A stretch of 64,000 bases of DNA from Reichenbachiella sp. Lineage in GTDB: Bacteria; Bacteroidota; Bacteroidia; Cytophagales; Cyclobacteriaceae. Numbering within the stretch: the stretch's first letter is position 1; every line of letters starts with the position of its first letter. This document shows, in pieces, positions 26,558 to 38,100 of the stretch. Both the position numbers and the translations under genes were made by a program. The notes beneath the pieces were generated by a model. That model saw nothing but the letters and a program-made list of their open reading frames with translations. It had not been told where the DNA came from and made no database searches. The DNA lies in contig NZ_JAWPMM010000001.1 in assembly GCF_033344935.1 (NCBI RefSeq), positions 1,908,001 to 1,972,000 of the forward strand. Reading direction: 5' to 3'.

Positions 26558-26612
26558 ATCCAAAAACGTAAATTGAAAGACCAGTCATTCCGTAGCTCAG
26601 CGGAGATGATTT

Positions 26613-26852
26613 CTACCTTTTGTTTATTTGAGTTCCTGCAAAGAAACCTGTTAGTGCTAAAGTTATTGAGGCAAAATAAGTCGTAATGTTTTCATCAATT
26701 TGTTCTTTGACCGCGACAATAATGGTGAAACAAATCACACAGCAAATAATCAAGGCACCGACTATAATACTATTTATATGCGGACCAACATTTTTTTCTA
26801 ACTTACTGGGTTCTGTACTTATGCCACCTTGTTCATCAGGGTTACGAAGCAT
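26613..26852 (-). CDS. unknown small membrane protein
   Basis: Product of 79 aa. The N-terminal 25 residues are polar (RNPDEQGGISTEPSKLEKN), followed by two hydrophobic helices at about 28-48 and 58-74 and a short basic tail (INKR). Its start overlaps the end of the preceding 128-aa gene by 11 bp, so they are translated from one transcript. The family is not recognised. Confidence 0.5.
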   Translation of the reverse strand: MLRNPDEQGGISTEPSKLEKNVGPHINSIIVGALIICCVICFTIIVAVKEQIDENITTYFASITLALTGFFAGTQINKR

Positions 26853-27228
26853 CTTTCACCTCCTTCCAAACTGTAATATGAAATTCTCTGAATGTATGTT
26901 CTTTTTGGCTTTTTGTTGAATACTTGATCCAAAGAACTTGGTCTTTATTTGTAGACTCCCATATAACTGGGTTTGTGTTCTCAATGTTGAAATCGTGGTA
27001 CCATCCATGTAAAGTGAATTCTAGAATTCTGCCTTCATCAAATTGTTCAATATCTGCTGCATATTTTTTTCCTTCGTCAACAAATTTGAATTTTAACGTT
27101 AGTTTAAGACTCTTTTCTTTTACTTCAAATTGAATCTCATCATACTTGTCGACTAACAAGATATTTTCATTAAAAATGAGCTTCCTTTTGTGCTTTCCGT
27201 TTTTTGAGCTTGCTGTTATCATTGCCAA
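26842..27228 (-). CDS. unknown soluble protein, beta-rich
   Basis: Product of 128 aa with no signal peptide or membrane segment. Alternating hydrophobic and polar residues (LKLTLKFKFVDEG, EFTLHGWYHDFN, DQVLWIKYSTKS, FREFHITVWKE) suggest a beta-sandwich domain. It resembles short uncharacterised Bacteroidota proteins but I cannot name a family with certainty. It overlaps by 11 bp with the downstream 79-aa membrane protein, so the two probably act together, perhaps as a membrane-bound complex. Confidence 0.55.
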   Translation of the reverse strand: MAMITASSKNGKHKRKLIFNENILLVDKYDEIQFEVKEKSLKLTLKFKFVDEGKKYAADIEQFDEGRILEFTLHGWYHDFNIENTNPVIWESTNKDQVLWIKYSTKSQKEHTFREFHITVWKEVKDAS

Positions 27229-27551
27229 TATTATTTTTTAAATATAACAATGTTTAGTTTATTTTTTATTACTTCCTCTTAACCGCATTTATTATTCTGT
27301 CAGTGATTGTTTTGAGAGAACGTTTTTAGCTCGTCCTAAAAAATGTTCGACTTTTGATTGTATCTTATTTGTACCTTAATTTGCGAACCTGATTTCAAGC
27401 TTTTTGTATCTACTACATGTACATAGTTGTAGTGATTGTCTAAGTATTCTCCGAACAGCCACGACAGTCGAAAGACTATCATCCGCATCTGTATTGGGTG
27501 ACTAGCCAGCTTCTGAGACAAGACCCCATGCGACCTAACGTACGTATTTAA
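27229..27551. other. 323-bp gap with no supported gene
   Basis: Lies between the response regulator's 3' end and the 128-aa gene's upstream side. A 61-codon minus-strand frame at 27336-27521 has no recognisable features. No terminator with a T-tract was seen. The stretch may hold the promoter of the 128-aa gene. Confidence 0.4.
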
Positions 27552-28187
27552 TCACACCAATTTCTTCTCCATGCTTACTTTAACCAGCTGAGCGCTGTTA
27601 TGCACATTTAGTTTTTTCATGATGTTTCTGCGGTGTGCATCTACTGTTCGGGTGCTCACAAAGAGATTGGCACTTATTTCTTTATTGGTAGAGCCATTGA
27701 CCAAGTGTTTGAGAATTTCTTTCTCACGTGTGGTCAACGAGGCCCCTAAGTCACCCCCAAGACTTTTTCTTTCGATTAGGGATGCACCTACAATTTCCAT
27801 GATTGAAGGAGTGTAGAACAATTTTCCTAGTGACGTTTCTTCTATGGCGTGGATCAATTCTTCTTCGTTCGATTTTTTAGGAAGGTAACCCAAAGCACCG
27901 GCTTCGAATGATTTTAAAATATTCTCTTCATCAAAAAAGGCCGATAGTATAAGTACATGGGTATGAGGATGGTGTTTCTTCACCTTGGCGGCTACTTCAA
28001 TCCCAGATAGGCCAGGCATAGTTAAATCGGTTATCAAGACGTTTGGCTTTAGATTATTGACTAGTTCTACTGCTTGAAGTCCATCATTAGCTTCTCCTAT
28101 AATTTCAATTTTCTTCTTGCCATTGATCAATAATCGGATTCCTTTTCTTACTATTTCGTGGTCGTCAGCCAGCACAACTTTAATCAT
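27552..28187 (-). CDS. NarL/FixJ family response regulator
   Basis: Product of 211 aa. The receiver domain (1-120) has Asp8-Asp9, the phosphoacceptor Asp54 in VLITDLTMPGLSG and the Lys in GYLPKKS (about 105). The C-terminal LuxR-type helix-turn-helix (about 145-205) has LTTREKEILKHLVNGSTNKEIS and TVDAHRRNIMKKL. It is a DNA-binding two-component regulator. No histidine kinase is adjacent; the only kinase in the window, at 60.7 kb, has a HisKA rather than a HisKA_3 type domain and is unlikely to be its partner. It is monocistronic. Confidence 0.95.
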   Translation of the reverse strand: MIKVVLADDHEIVRKGIRLLINGKKKIEIIGEANDGLQAVELVNNLKPNVLITDLTMPGLSGIEVAAKVKKHHPHTHVLILSAFFDEENILKSFEAGALGYLPKKSNEEELIHAIEETSLGKLFYTPSIMEIVGASLIERKSLGGDLGASLTTREKEILKHLVNGSTNKEISANLFVSTRTVDAHRRNIMKKLNVHNSAQLVKVSMEKKLV

Positions 28188-28513
28188 GAGTTAGGGGGTT
28201 AGGTAGAGGTTATGGTTACATGTTGCTAGTTTAAATCTAAAAAATAAACAGGTCTTTCTATAACCTTTAAGAATTTGATTTTGACCATAGTGACCAGAAA
28301 TGCAAGCTGAAATTTGACTAAAAATGAAGGAAACCGAATGCTGGAGAGAAATAGAAGGGCAGTGGTTATCGGTTTAATGATGAATTAGATTGATGATATC
28401 TAGCCTGGAATAGTAAATAAGATGATGAAGAGTAGGAACTCAAGTTTGAGCACGAAACTCGAAGAGCTGTTAATTCTTGAGTATCTTCAGTCAGGATCTA
28501 ACTTTTATCACTT
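28188..28513. other. 326-bp divergent intergenic region, nothing specific seen
   Basis: Separates the divergent response regulator and uracil-DNA glycosylase-like genes and must contain their promoters. No strong hairpin, repeat or -33/-7 pair could be picked out with confidence. Confidence 0.4.
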
Positions 28514-29086
28514 ATGCAGTCTTTACTTCAAGAGATTCGACAATGCGAAATTTGCAAGTCTCAATTAAACCATGCACCCAGGCCTGTCCTAAATGCAAGT
28601 AAATCGAGCAAAATACTGATCATCGGTCAAGCGCCTGGTGCCAAAGTGCACGCCAGTGGAGTGCCATGGGATGATAAAAGTGGAGAAAATTTAAGGTCAT
28701 GGTTAGGTATAGATCAAAAATGCTTTTATGACCCCAAGAATATTGCCATTGTTCCCATGGGGTTTTGTTATCCCGGAAAAGGAAAATCTGGCGACTTACC
28801 TCCAAGGCCAGAATGTGCTGCTCAATGGCATGAGGTACTATTAAACGAGCTGAAAGAGGTTAAACTTACACTTCTGATTGGGCAGTATGCTCAAAACTAC
28901 TATTTAGGTGAAAGAGTGAAGAAAACACTGACAGATACGGTGAGACACTTTGAGGAGTACCTACCGGACTATTTTGTACTACCTCATCCATCTCCGCGCA
29001 ACAATATATGGCGAGCCAAAAATCAGTGGTTTGATGAGTCTGTTTTACCTCAATTAAAACATTTAATAGATGAAATTTTGTATTGA
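28514..29086 (+). CDS. uracil-DNA glycosylase superfamily protein
   Basis: Product of 190 aa of the UDG superfamily (COG1573-like). Motif A is IIGQAPGAKVHASGVPWDDKSGE at about residues 34-56, with the GQAPG phosphate/uracil loop, and the C-terminal motif is VLPHPSPRN (about 158-166), with the catalytic-site His. It has only one CxxC pair at the N-terminus (CEICKS), so the four-cysteine Fe-S cluster of family 4 enzymes appears incomplete. It is likely a base-excision repair glycosylase, but the exact family is uncertain. Confidence 0.82.
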   Translation: MQSLLQEIRQCEICKSQLNHAPRPVLNASKSSKILIIGQAPGAKVHASGVPWDDKSGENLRSWLGIDQKCFYDPKNIAIVPMGFCYPGKGKSGDLPPRPECAAQWHEVLLNELKEVKLTLLIGQYAQNYYLGERVKKTLTDTVRHFEEYLPDYFVLPHPSPRNNIWRAKNQWFDESVLPQLKHLIDEILY

Positions 29087-29120
29087 AAGCTGCACATACC
29101 GACTGTATGTGCGTGCTTTC
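29085..29120. terminator. shared terminator hairpin between convergent genes
   Basis: GCACATAC and GTATGTGC pair around a 5-base CGACT loop; outer arms GAAAGC/GCTTTC extend the stem past a small bulge. It begins at the stop codon of the glycosylase-like gene and ends 4 bp before the stop codon of the giant gene. Confidence 0.75.
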
Positions 29121-29123
29121 GAT

Positions 29124-32100
29124 TTACTTGATAATTAATCTTTGGATTTGTTGATTATTCGCTTGTGACACGACTACCTGATATACGCCTATGTCCATTC
29201 TGGTGTTAGATTGTATCTGATGATTAGAAATACCCAAGATGGCTTCAATCGTTTCACTATGAACCAAATGTCCCATCAAATCATAAATCAAGATTTGGAT
29301 TGGGGTGTTTTCATCACCGCTGGCAATTCTCACATTGATATTGTACTCATCTGTTGGATTAGGAAATAGCGTAAGTTCCATTTCTGATCTGAACAGATCA
29401 TTGTCGATTGCAATTGGATTGTAGATCGTGTATGTACCGTCGTAATCCACTTGTACCAATCGATAATAAGATATACCATAATAAGGGTCTTTATCCAAAT
29501 GGCTATAACTCATTATTTCGTTGATCGTTCCATTTCCATCTATTTTTCCAATCACCTCGAAGGCAATTCCATCACCCGATCTTTCTAGTTCGAAATAATC
29601 ATTGTTAAGCTCACTCGCGGTTTGCCAATGAATTTCGACGCCTGCATCTGTAAGTAACGCATCAAAACTCATTAGTTCTACTGGAGTTGCAATGGCCAAT
29701 GATTCGCCGGTATGATCCGAGAAGGAATCGTGTCCAGTATAAGCCAATACATTGGTCGCTACTGTCACAGATCCGCCTATGGCATCTCCTGAAGCAGAGA
29801 ACTTTCTGGCTTTCAATGCTAGTTCTGTTCCAACTACATCAACTTGTTGATAGGTGTATGAAACGTCGTAATCTAGTGTGCCTGTGATGTTCTCATTATT
29901 AAGCGACCAATAACGAGTGATATAGTCATCCTGTTCTATGTTGGTATGTTTAGTATCTCTCATATTGATGGTCACATTGGATGAGCTTAAAGTACCCTGA
30001 TTCAAGGTGAAAGTAAATGGAGCGTATTCATCACTATCGCCAATCGGGAAGGTGTAAGCTGTGCTCAAAGCCGTAATGGCATGTCGAAGCACTCCAATAT
30101 TGTCAGCCACGATGTAACTCGTCGCATCACCTCCTGAAATTGTAGAAGTGCTGGTTATGTTCAAATCATTAATGCCCAAATCAATATTTCCAGAAGTCAA
30201 AGTAACTGTTCCATTGGTAGATACACTAGATTGAAGGTCCACATCGCCAGTCGCTTTATTGATGATCAGATTATTATAGGTTTCACCTCCGTCTGTGTCG
30301 ATACTTTGATCTGCAGTACCATCAAAAGTAACTGTACCAGACCGCGGTAAGAAAGTAATTTCACTGGTCCAATGGCCTGCAATCGTAATATCATAATCAT
30401 TTGTAGTACTTAACTCACGGGCGTCGAAAGTCGCTGCTAATCCAGATGCGCTGGTTAAATTCATGTCTCCAAGTATGACAATATCACCTAATAAGTATTT
30501 AACAGATCCAGCTGTACCTTCAGTGAATATGTTGTTGTAAGTCATACTTGTGACACATTGCTCTATCACATTAGGGTTTACGTATCCAATAGAACTACCT
30601 GAGGTAGCGACATCTACAGAAGCAGTACCTTCAAGTGTAATACAGCCATCTGAAAATTCAATTGTTTGACCACTTAAATCTAAGGAAGCACCAGTTTCAA
30701 TCGTCAAAGACCCAACCACAGCATCTGATGATAGGAACATAGGGTGACCACTTACGATGGTTGCATCTGTGCCTTCAGTTGGGACGATTCCTGTAGTCCA
30801 AGCTATCGGGTTATTGAAATCGAAACTAGCTCCAGTAGTTTCAAACTTCACAAGTGCAAAAGTAAAGTAGTCGCCTGTATTGAAGTCTAATCCATTGATG
30901 CTTACAATATTACCTCCAATATTAGTCAGTGGATATGAATTGTCCACTGTATTGAAATCACCATCGCTGTCAACCATGAGTACCCAAGTCAATCCACTTT
31001 CTGGTGGAGTAGGGAGGGCAGAGTTATCTATTTCCAGCGTCACTGTACCTACTTCGTTGGTCTCATCTACACGCCATTCTCTAGCTATTCTTCTTGTGCT
31101 ACCATTTGGAGTTTCTGTTGTGGTCCAGGCCGTGGCATCCGCATTATCGTTGGCGAATAGTAGATAATCTCCATCTTCAAGGCTATTTGGATTTTTGACG
31201 GTTAAATAATCCTCAGACGTTGCTTCGACATGAAGATTAGTTGCATCTTCCCTTCCAATGCCTATCAGATTGCCTGTGAACCCACCTGCTCCATCATAAG
31301 CATAGCGGTCTAGCGCCCCAATATTGATGTTGAATCGGGCAGAAAGGTAATTTAGTGTAATGATGCGCTGAGCATCGTTCAAGTTATTGTTGAACACGAT
31401 TACTTCTCCAATATCTCCTACAAATCCTTCTGCTCCTGTGGTTAATGCACCCAAAGCACGACTTCCACTGATGGCAGTAGGGGTATAGGTGGTACTTGCT
31501 TGTGCGACGCCATTTACAGAGTATTCGGCATTATTGCTTCCACTTTCCAAATTGAGTTGAATGATATTTGTACCGGAAACAGCTAGCTCATTTCCTGTCC
31601 ATCCGTTTTGATCTAAAAATGCACCATTCGAATGATGATAACCAAAAGCTAGATCTTCTGTGCCACTGCCGTCAACGTGAAATAGTACCTGATCACTGGT
31701 TGCAGATGAATTGGTCACAAAGAAAAAATCAAAATCTTCAGCACCTTCAGTCAAGGCATCAGCAGACAAATATTGGGAGCCATCAAAACTTACGGTAGCA
31801 AGACTATTAATATTGGTACTGGTACTTGGCGAAACCCCGCCATTCAAGTCATTGTTATTTCCTGAAATATCAGTCCAGGTAGCTCCGTCATACTGATCTC
31901 CTCTCAACCAAAGCACATTATTTGTCGAATTACCAACTCCACCAGGGCCAGTGCCGCCGGCTGCATCATTATCAATGATAGTGATGGTATGTATCTGATT
32001 AGTGCCCAATGTGGCCCCACTAGGGTTGCTAATGGTTACGGTTATGGTTTCTGCCGATTCAGATAAGATATCGTCAACCAATGTAACCAGAATATTTTCA

Positions 32101-35100
32101 TCCATTTCACCTGCACTTATGACAAGTGTACCATCTGCCAGCGTATAGTCTATTCCATCCGTGGCTGTCCCAGCTGTGACGCTATAGTCTATAGTAACAT
32201 CGGCTACGGAAGTGGTACTCAATGATACTTCTATAGTAGCTGTTCCACTTGTCTCTGAAGCAAAAGAAGAAGTTTCAGTATACGCCACTGTAGGAGCGGT
32301 GTCATCATCTGTAATGGTATAGGTGTAACGATCATCTGTACCCAACTGTGCATTGTTAGGATTGGTCAAATCAATCGTAATAACCTCTGTATTTTCATAA
32401 AAGGTGTCATTCACAATATTGATATCAAAAGTAGCCGTTGATTGATTGGCAGGGATAGTTACTGTGGTCGTTGATAAAGTGAAATCATCAGTTTCAGTTG
32501 CTGTATTCCCAATAGCCACCAGTTCCAAATCCACGGTCGTTGGATTAGACGGGTCAACGACATCTACCTCCACAGTCACTGTTTTACTTGCTACTGATTC
32601 CAGCTGAGTATCGCTTAGTGGAGTAGAAAAAGAGATGGCTCTTGTATTGTCATTGTCATGAATGGTGTAGGTATGTTCGGATATACTTCCAAGCGATACA
32701 TTGGCCGATGGTGTAGTCAACGTGATTGTAATGGTTTCATCATTTTCCAATACGTTATCATCTATTACACCAGGAATAATGTTGGCACTCATCTGACCCT
32801 CAGGTATAGTCAGTGTTCCTGCTGTCAATAGATAATCTACATTATTGCCTTGCGCACTGCCACCAGTAGCTGCATAGTTTACAGTTACATCATTTCCCAT
32901 GGTAAAATTCAGAGAAACTTGAATGTTAGGATTAGCAACGTTCTCATTTCCATCTGAGCTACTCAGACTGAATTGCACTACAGTTTGACCCACGCCTAAA
33001 GTAATAAATGTGCCGTCGGCTAGTGTGATCGGGTCTGTAACATGAAATCCAAAAATAGGTGAGTACTCCAATTGATAAGTAGTGGCTCCAGACCTAAAAT
33101 CACCATCTGCATCGGCCCAAACTACATATTGGTCATATCCGTTAGGAGGCACGGGCAATTGTGTCGTGTCTATTTTAACGATCACTGTGCCTGGAGTACC
33201 TGTCAAATCAGTTCTCCATTCTCTTGATATTCTTCTTACATTGGATCCACTATTAGGTGCTTCTGTAGTAGTCCATGTCAGCTTGCTACCACCGTCGTGA
33301 CCAGCGAAAACGTAGTCTCCATCACCTAATGAGCTAGCCCCACTGAGCATTAGTAAACTATCAGACATGGCTTGTAAATGTTGGCCATCTGCTTCTTGTC
33401 CAATGCCCACTACATCTGCGCCATACGTACCGTCATAACTATACAAATCCGTATTGACAGCTATTCCATATTTTGAGGATAGATAGTTTTCAACAATGTT
33501 TTGTTGAGCTGTATTAAGTGGTTTTTTATAGATAATAAACTCCGATAAATCTCCTTCAAAGTCCGCGGTAGATTCTCCAGTTGCTCTACTGGCAACACTA
33601 AAATCATTGCTAAGTCCCATGACCGCAAAATTGTTGTCACTTGCAAGTGCAGTTCCATCGCGTCTCACTTGAGCATTTGGCGTGGCTTCAGCATCGAAGA
33701 TCCATGTCGTAATGTCTATATCTGTACTGGAATTTCCTACAAGGAAGTCCCCGCTATTTAAATAGTACAAACCATTGGCACCTTGATTCAGACTGAAATT
33801 ACCACTTGCTGCTGTTGTAGTTTCTGCCAAGTATTGACCACCAGTTTGTTGTGCAACAGTAAAGAAAGAATAATTTGATAGGGAGTTGCTAAAGTTGGCA
33901 GGAGCTCGGTACCCTTGGGTAGCATTCGAAATAGTAATTGTTCCATTGCCATTGAGACCAGTTGCATCATAAGTAGAAGCAATACCTACAGCTGTAAAAT
34001 CATAATTGTTACCGGATCGATCAGTCCATGTAGTGATGGTCGCACCATCAGTTGGTCCGCTTACCCCAGTTCCATTAATATTTTCTGCATCAAGCCACAA
34101 TTGATTGCTTTTCTTTCCACCCACTCCACCAGGTCCGTAGAATCCGTACTGTGCATCATTGTCTATCAAGGTGATGGTATGTTGGGTCTGAGCACCTAAC
34201 GTTGCTCCAGTTGGGGAGCTAATATCTATAATAATGGTTTCGGCACTTTCCTCTTCTGTATCATCTGTTAAAGCAACATTGATGGATTTGATTTGATTAC
34301 CAGGAGCAATGGAGAGTATACCATCCGCCAAGGCGTAGTCTGTACCAAAACCAATAGCAGTACCGCCAGATACAGCATAATCAACTGTCACAGTTTGTCC
34401 TGAAGGATTTGATAGTTCCACAACTATTTGAGCGATGTTTCCTCCTTCATCTATGGTAGTAGCAGCATCTTGAAATTCTAGAGAAACAGGGCTGTCGTTG
34501 TCTTGAATGGTATAAGTATAGACTGCATTCGTACCCAAATTCGCATTTCCTGGACTAGTCAAACTGATTTCAATCGTTTCATCAGCTTCATCCAACACAT
34601 CGTCCAATACACTGAAGTCAAAAGTCACGCTATTTTCTGTAGCTGCAATTCTAACAGTATCAGCAACAAGCGTATAATCTGGAGCTGGAGAATCTTCTGC
34701 TGTTCCTCCAGTTACTGATAGATAGGCTTTGGTTTCATTGACTGGATCGGGGTTATTTAGCTCAATAGTTAGCTGAATGTCTGTGACACTTTCGTCACCC
34801 GCGGATGCAGCTGCAGAAAATTGAATACTTCGTGCATTGTCATCGTCATTGATGGTGTAAGTATGAATGCTATCTGCACTGTATCTAAAGCCTGAAGGGA
34901 CATTTCTAAGTTTGATGATAATGGTCTCATCTGATTCTATCAGACCGTCATTATTAATCCCCAACGGAAGGGAAGTACTAGTTTGACCAGACAAAAATTG
35001 CAACGTACCAGTGGCTGCTGTTGAATAATCTACATTTCCACCTGTGGCCGTACCACCAGTTATGGCATAATCAAAATTGATATCCGTATTATAGGCATAG

Positions 35101-38100
35101 TTTAAACTAATGCCAACATTTTCAGATGTACTTTCTAATCCATTTGAATTCGCTAAATTAAATTCAATGGTACGGATAATGATTCCCACTGAAACATAAT
35201 CTCCAGATGCAACTGGAACTTCAGAAGCCTTGTATTGGCCATCAACTAATGTAGTTTGGTAAACAGAAGCTCCATCAGTGAAGTCACCATCAGCATCCAC
35301 AAAAATCACATAGTCTTCATAACCTGAGATGATCGTAGGTAGCAAATCAGTATCAAGCGCAATTGTAATTGTCCCCGGATCGTTGTTTAGGTCGAATCTC
35401 CATTCTCTGGATACTCTTCGGATACTATCTCCTTCAGGCGTATCTGTGGTTACCCAAGAAGCAATAGATGCATTGTCATGTCCGAATAGCACATAGTCAT
35501 CGTCCGCTAATGTACTGGCATTACTTATTGTAATTACGCCTGCCTCTGCAGCCACATGCTGGTCGGTAGCTGAAGTCTGCCCAATTCCTGCTACTTCATT
35601 GCCATGGGTATTGTCAAATACATATAAATCCGTGGCTACAGGAATGTCATATTTAGAAGATAAATAGTTGTTGATGATGTTTACTTGCGTATTGTTTACC
35701 GGTCGGGTAAACATGATCAGCTCAGCAATATCTCCTTGAAAGGGATTTGTTTCTTCTCTTCCAATATAAAAATTGTAATTGGAATGATTGGTAAAAGGGT
35801 TTGAATTGGTGGCAGTTTGACCAATAATCCCGTTATTTCTCCAAACAATAGAGCTATCAGAAGTGATTCGATGAGCAAAGATGCTATGATCACCATTGGC
35901 CCAAGCCGATGGGTACGTATTGCTTATATTGACTCCTGAAATATCAAAATCGTAATTTCCAGTGCCAGGTATATCTGCAGAAATATTGTTCGCTCCGGTA
36001 GCACCAGTTGCAGCAGTAGCTGTGGAATAAGCATTGGATTGTTGAGATAAATTATCTGTTCTCGTGACAATGAAGAAAGTAGCTTCATTGTATGGAAAAG
36101 TAGAAGCTGCCAAAGTGGAGTTAGAAATTAGCGCATCATTTACATTGGCAAAACTTATCTCTGCATGTCCGTTTACTGCATCTTCAATTTTTGAGGGGCT
36201 AGTACCAACAGGGGTAAAGTCTAAGCCAGTAATAGTAGGAACGGCATTGTCCCAGTTAGTGACGTCGGTGCCTGTAGTGGCAGCTGAGTCTGCTGCCAAC
36301 CATAATTTTAGTGTTTTTGAACCATCAAATTCACCAACTCCACCGGGGCCGTTGTATCCCAAGTCATCATTATCATTGATGGTCATGGTATGCTGTATGT
36401 TTGATCCCAGGGTTGCGTTTGTAGGGCTACTGATATCTAATATTATAGTTTCCAAAGCCTCCAAATCAATATCATCTATGATACTCAAAGTGATATTGGT
36501 ATTCAAGTCTCCTGCAGTAATGGTTGCTGTACTGGAAGGAATAATAAAATCAACATTGTCTGTGCCAGTGGAACTGCCATTCAATCCATATTGCACTGTG
36601 ACGTCATTTCCGGACTCCGCATTAAGTTGAAGCCCAATGGTTACGGTTGCGGTTCCTTCATTGATACTAGATTGGGTGTCAACAAAATCAATTTCCGGAA
36701 CATTATCATCATCTTGAATCGTATAAGTAATGGTGCTATTGCTTCCTATTTTTGCGTTTGAAGATGGGTTTGAAATGGTTAAAATGATAGTTTCATCTAC
36801 CTCGTCCAGCAAGTCATTAGTTAATTCGATTTCAAAAGATGCACTGGTAGCACCTTGAGGTATGGTCACGGTTCCACTAGCCAAAGTATAATCTTCACCA
36901 TTCACTGCTGTTCCACCAGTAGCTGTGTATGTAGCAGTGGTTGTGCTTGCATTATCAAATGGGTTGATCGACACAGTAGCTGAGAAAGTTCCATCATTTT
37001 CAGCAACAACACATCCTGCTCCTGCTACTTCTGTAAGTGGCAAATTATAAAATGTTGAGTTTTCTATTTGATTGTTGTATTCTGTTTGAATTCTTTCTGG
37101 AGATAATAATCCATTATATACCCGGACTTCATCCATAATACCAGTGAATCGATTACCAGTTTCTCCTGAGAGTGTTTCACCACCAATGGCTGCACTACCG
37201 ACATCTACACCCATTTGAGAAGTGTGTGAGACGTTGGCTGCTTCTTGTCCATTTACATAGATAATTCTGCTACCACCCGCATTGTAGTCAGCTACACCAC
37301 TAACGAAATTCCAGGCTGCGGCTGTAGCAGCTTGACCTGCTCCACCGTCTACAGATATTGGATTGGTGCCTCTGCTATAAAATCGTACTCGTCCACTACC
37401 TGGATCACCAATAGATAATGCATAGCCTTGGGTATTGTTATCATCGTCAATGAAAACCCTTGACCCTGCATTGACATTCGTAGGGTTGACCCAAGCCGTG
37501 ATTGAAAAATCTTGCTGTAAATCTGGAAAAGATGCCAATTCGATAAAGTCTCCTACGCCGTCAAAATCACGTCCATTTCCAAATCGTCCGGTAATCACAT
37601 CTGTGCCGTTGTTAGTTCCATCGTATTCATTGGGAGTGGCATCTTCTTCATTGTCGTGCAAATGCCACACACCTAGATATTCATCCCAAACTCTATTACT
37701 GGATGGGTCTGTGGTAATGTCTGAATTGCCATAATACATTTCGATGTTCGTGTCGTCATCAAAATCAAGTGTAGGCAAGAGTACCCAGGCAACAAAGTCT
37801 CCGTTTCCAGAATTGAAATACTCAATGTCATGGTCGAGCCAGAATGTGCTGTCTTGATATTTGAAATAGATGTCATAACCGTTTGCATTTTGGACATTGG
37901 CTGCGAGATCTGCGTCTCCTGCAATATTCACAAGCAAAGGGAAATTCGTTAAGTCTGCTGACCCAATGACTTCGCCACTATTAATGGTCAAAACTTTGCT
38001 GAATCCAAACTCACAGGCAGCATTGAAAAAGATATCTCTGGTGTTGTCGTCATCAGAAATAGTGTAAGTGAAACTGGCTTGTGCACCCAGCTGTAGGTTG

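Noticed and set aside
27336-27521. 61-codon minus-strand frame between the response regulator and the 128-aa gene
   Set aside because: No signal, helix or motif; no ATG-proximal context; could be a decayed gene fragment but not supportable.
36064-36630. 188-codon and other long plus-strand frames inside the giant genes (also 44289-44873)
   Set aside because: They are antisense to long, domain-supported frames; the Ser/Thr/Gly-rich repeat coding leaves the opposite strand open by chance.
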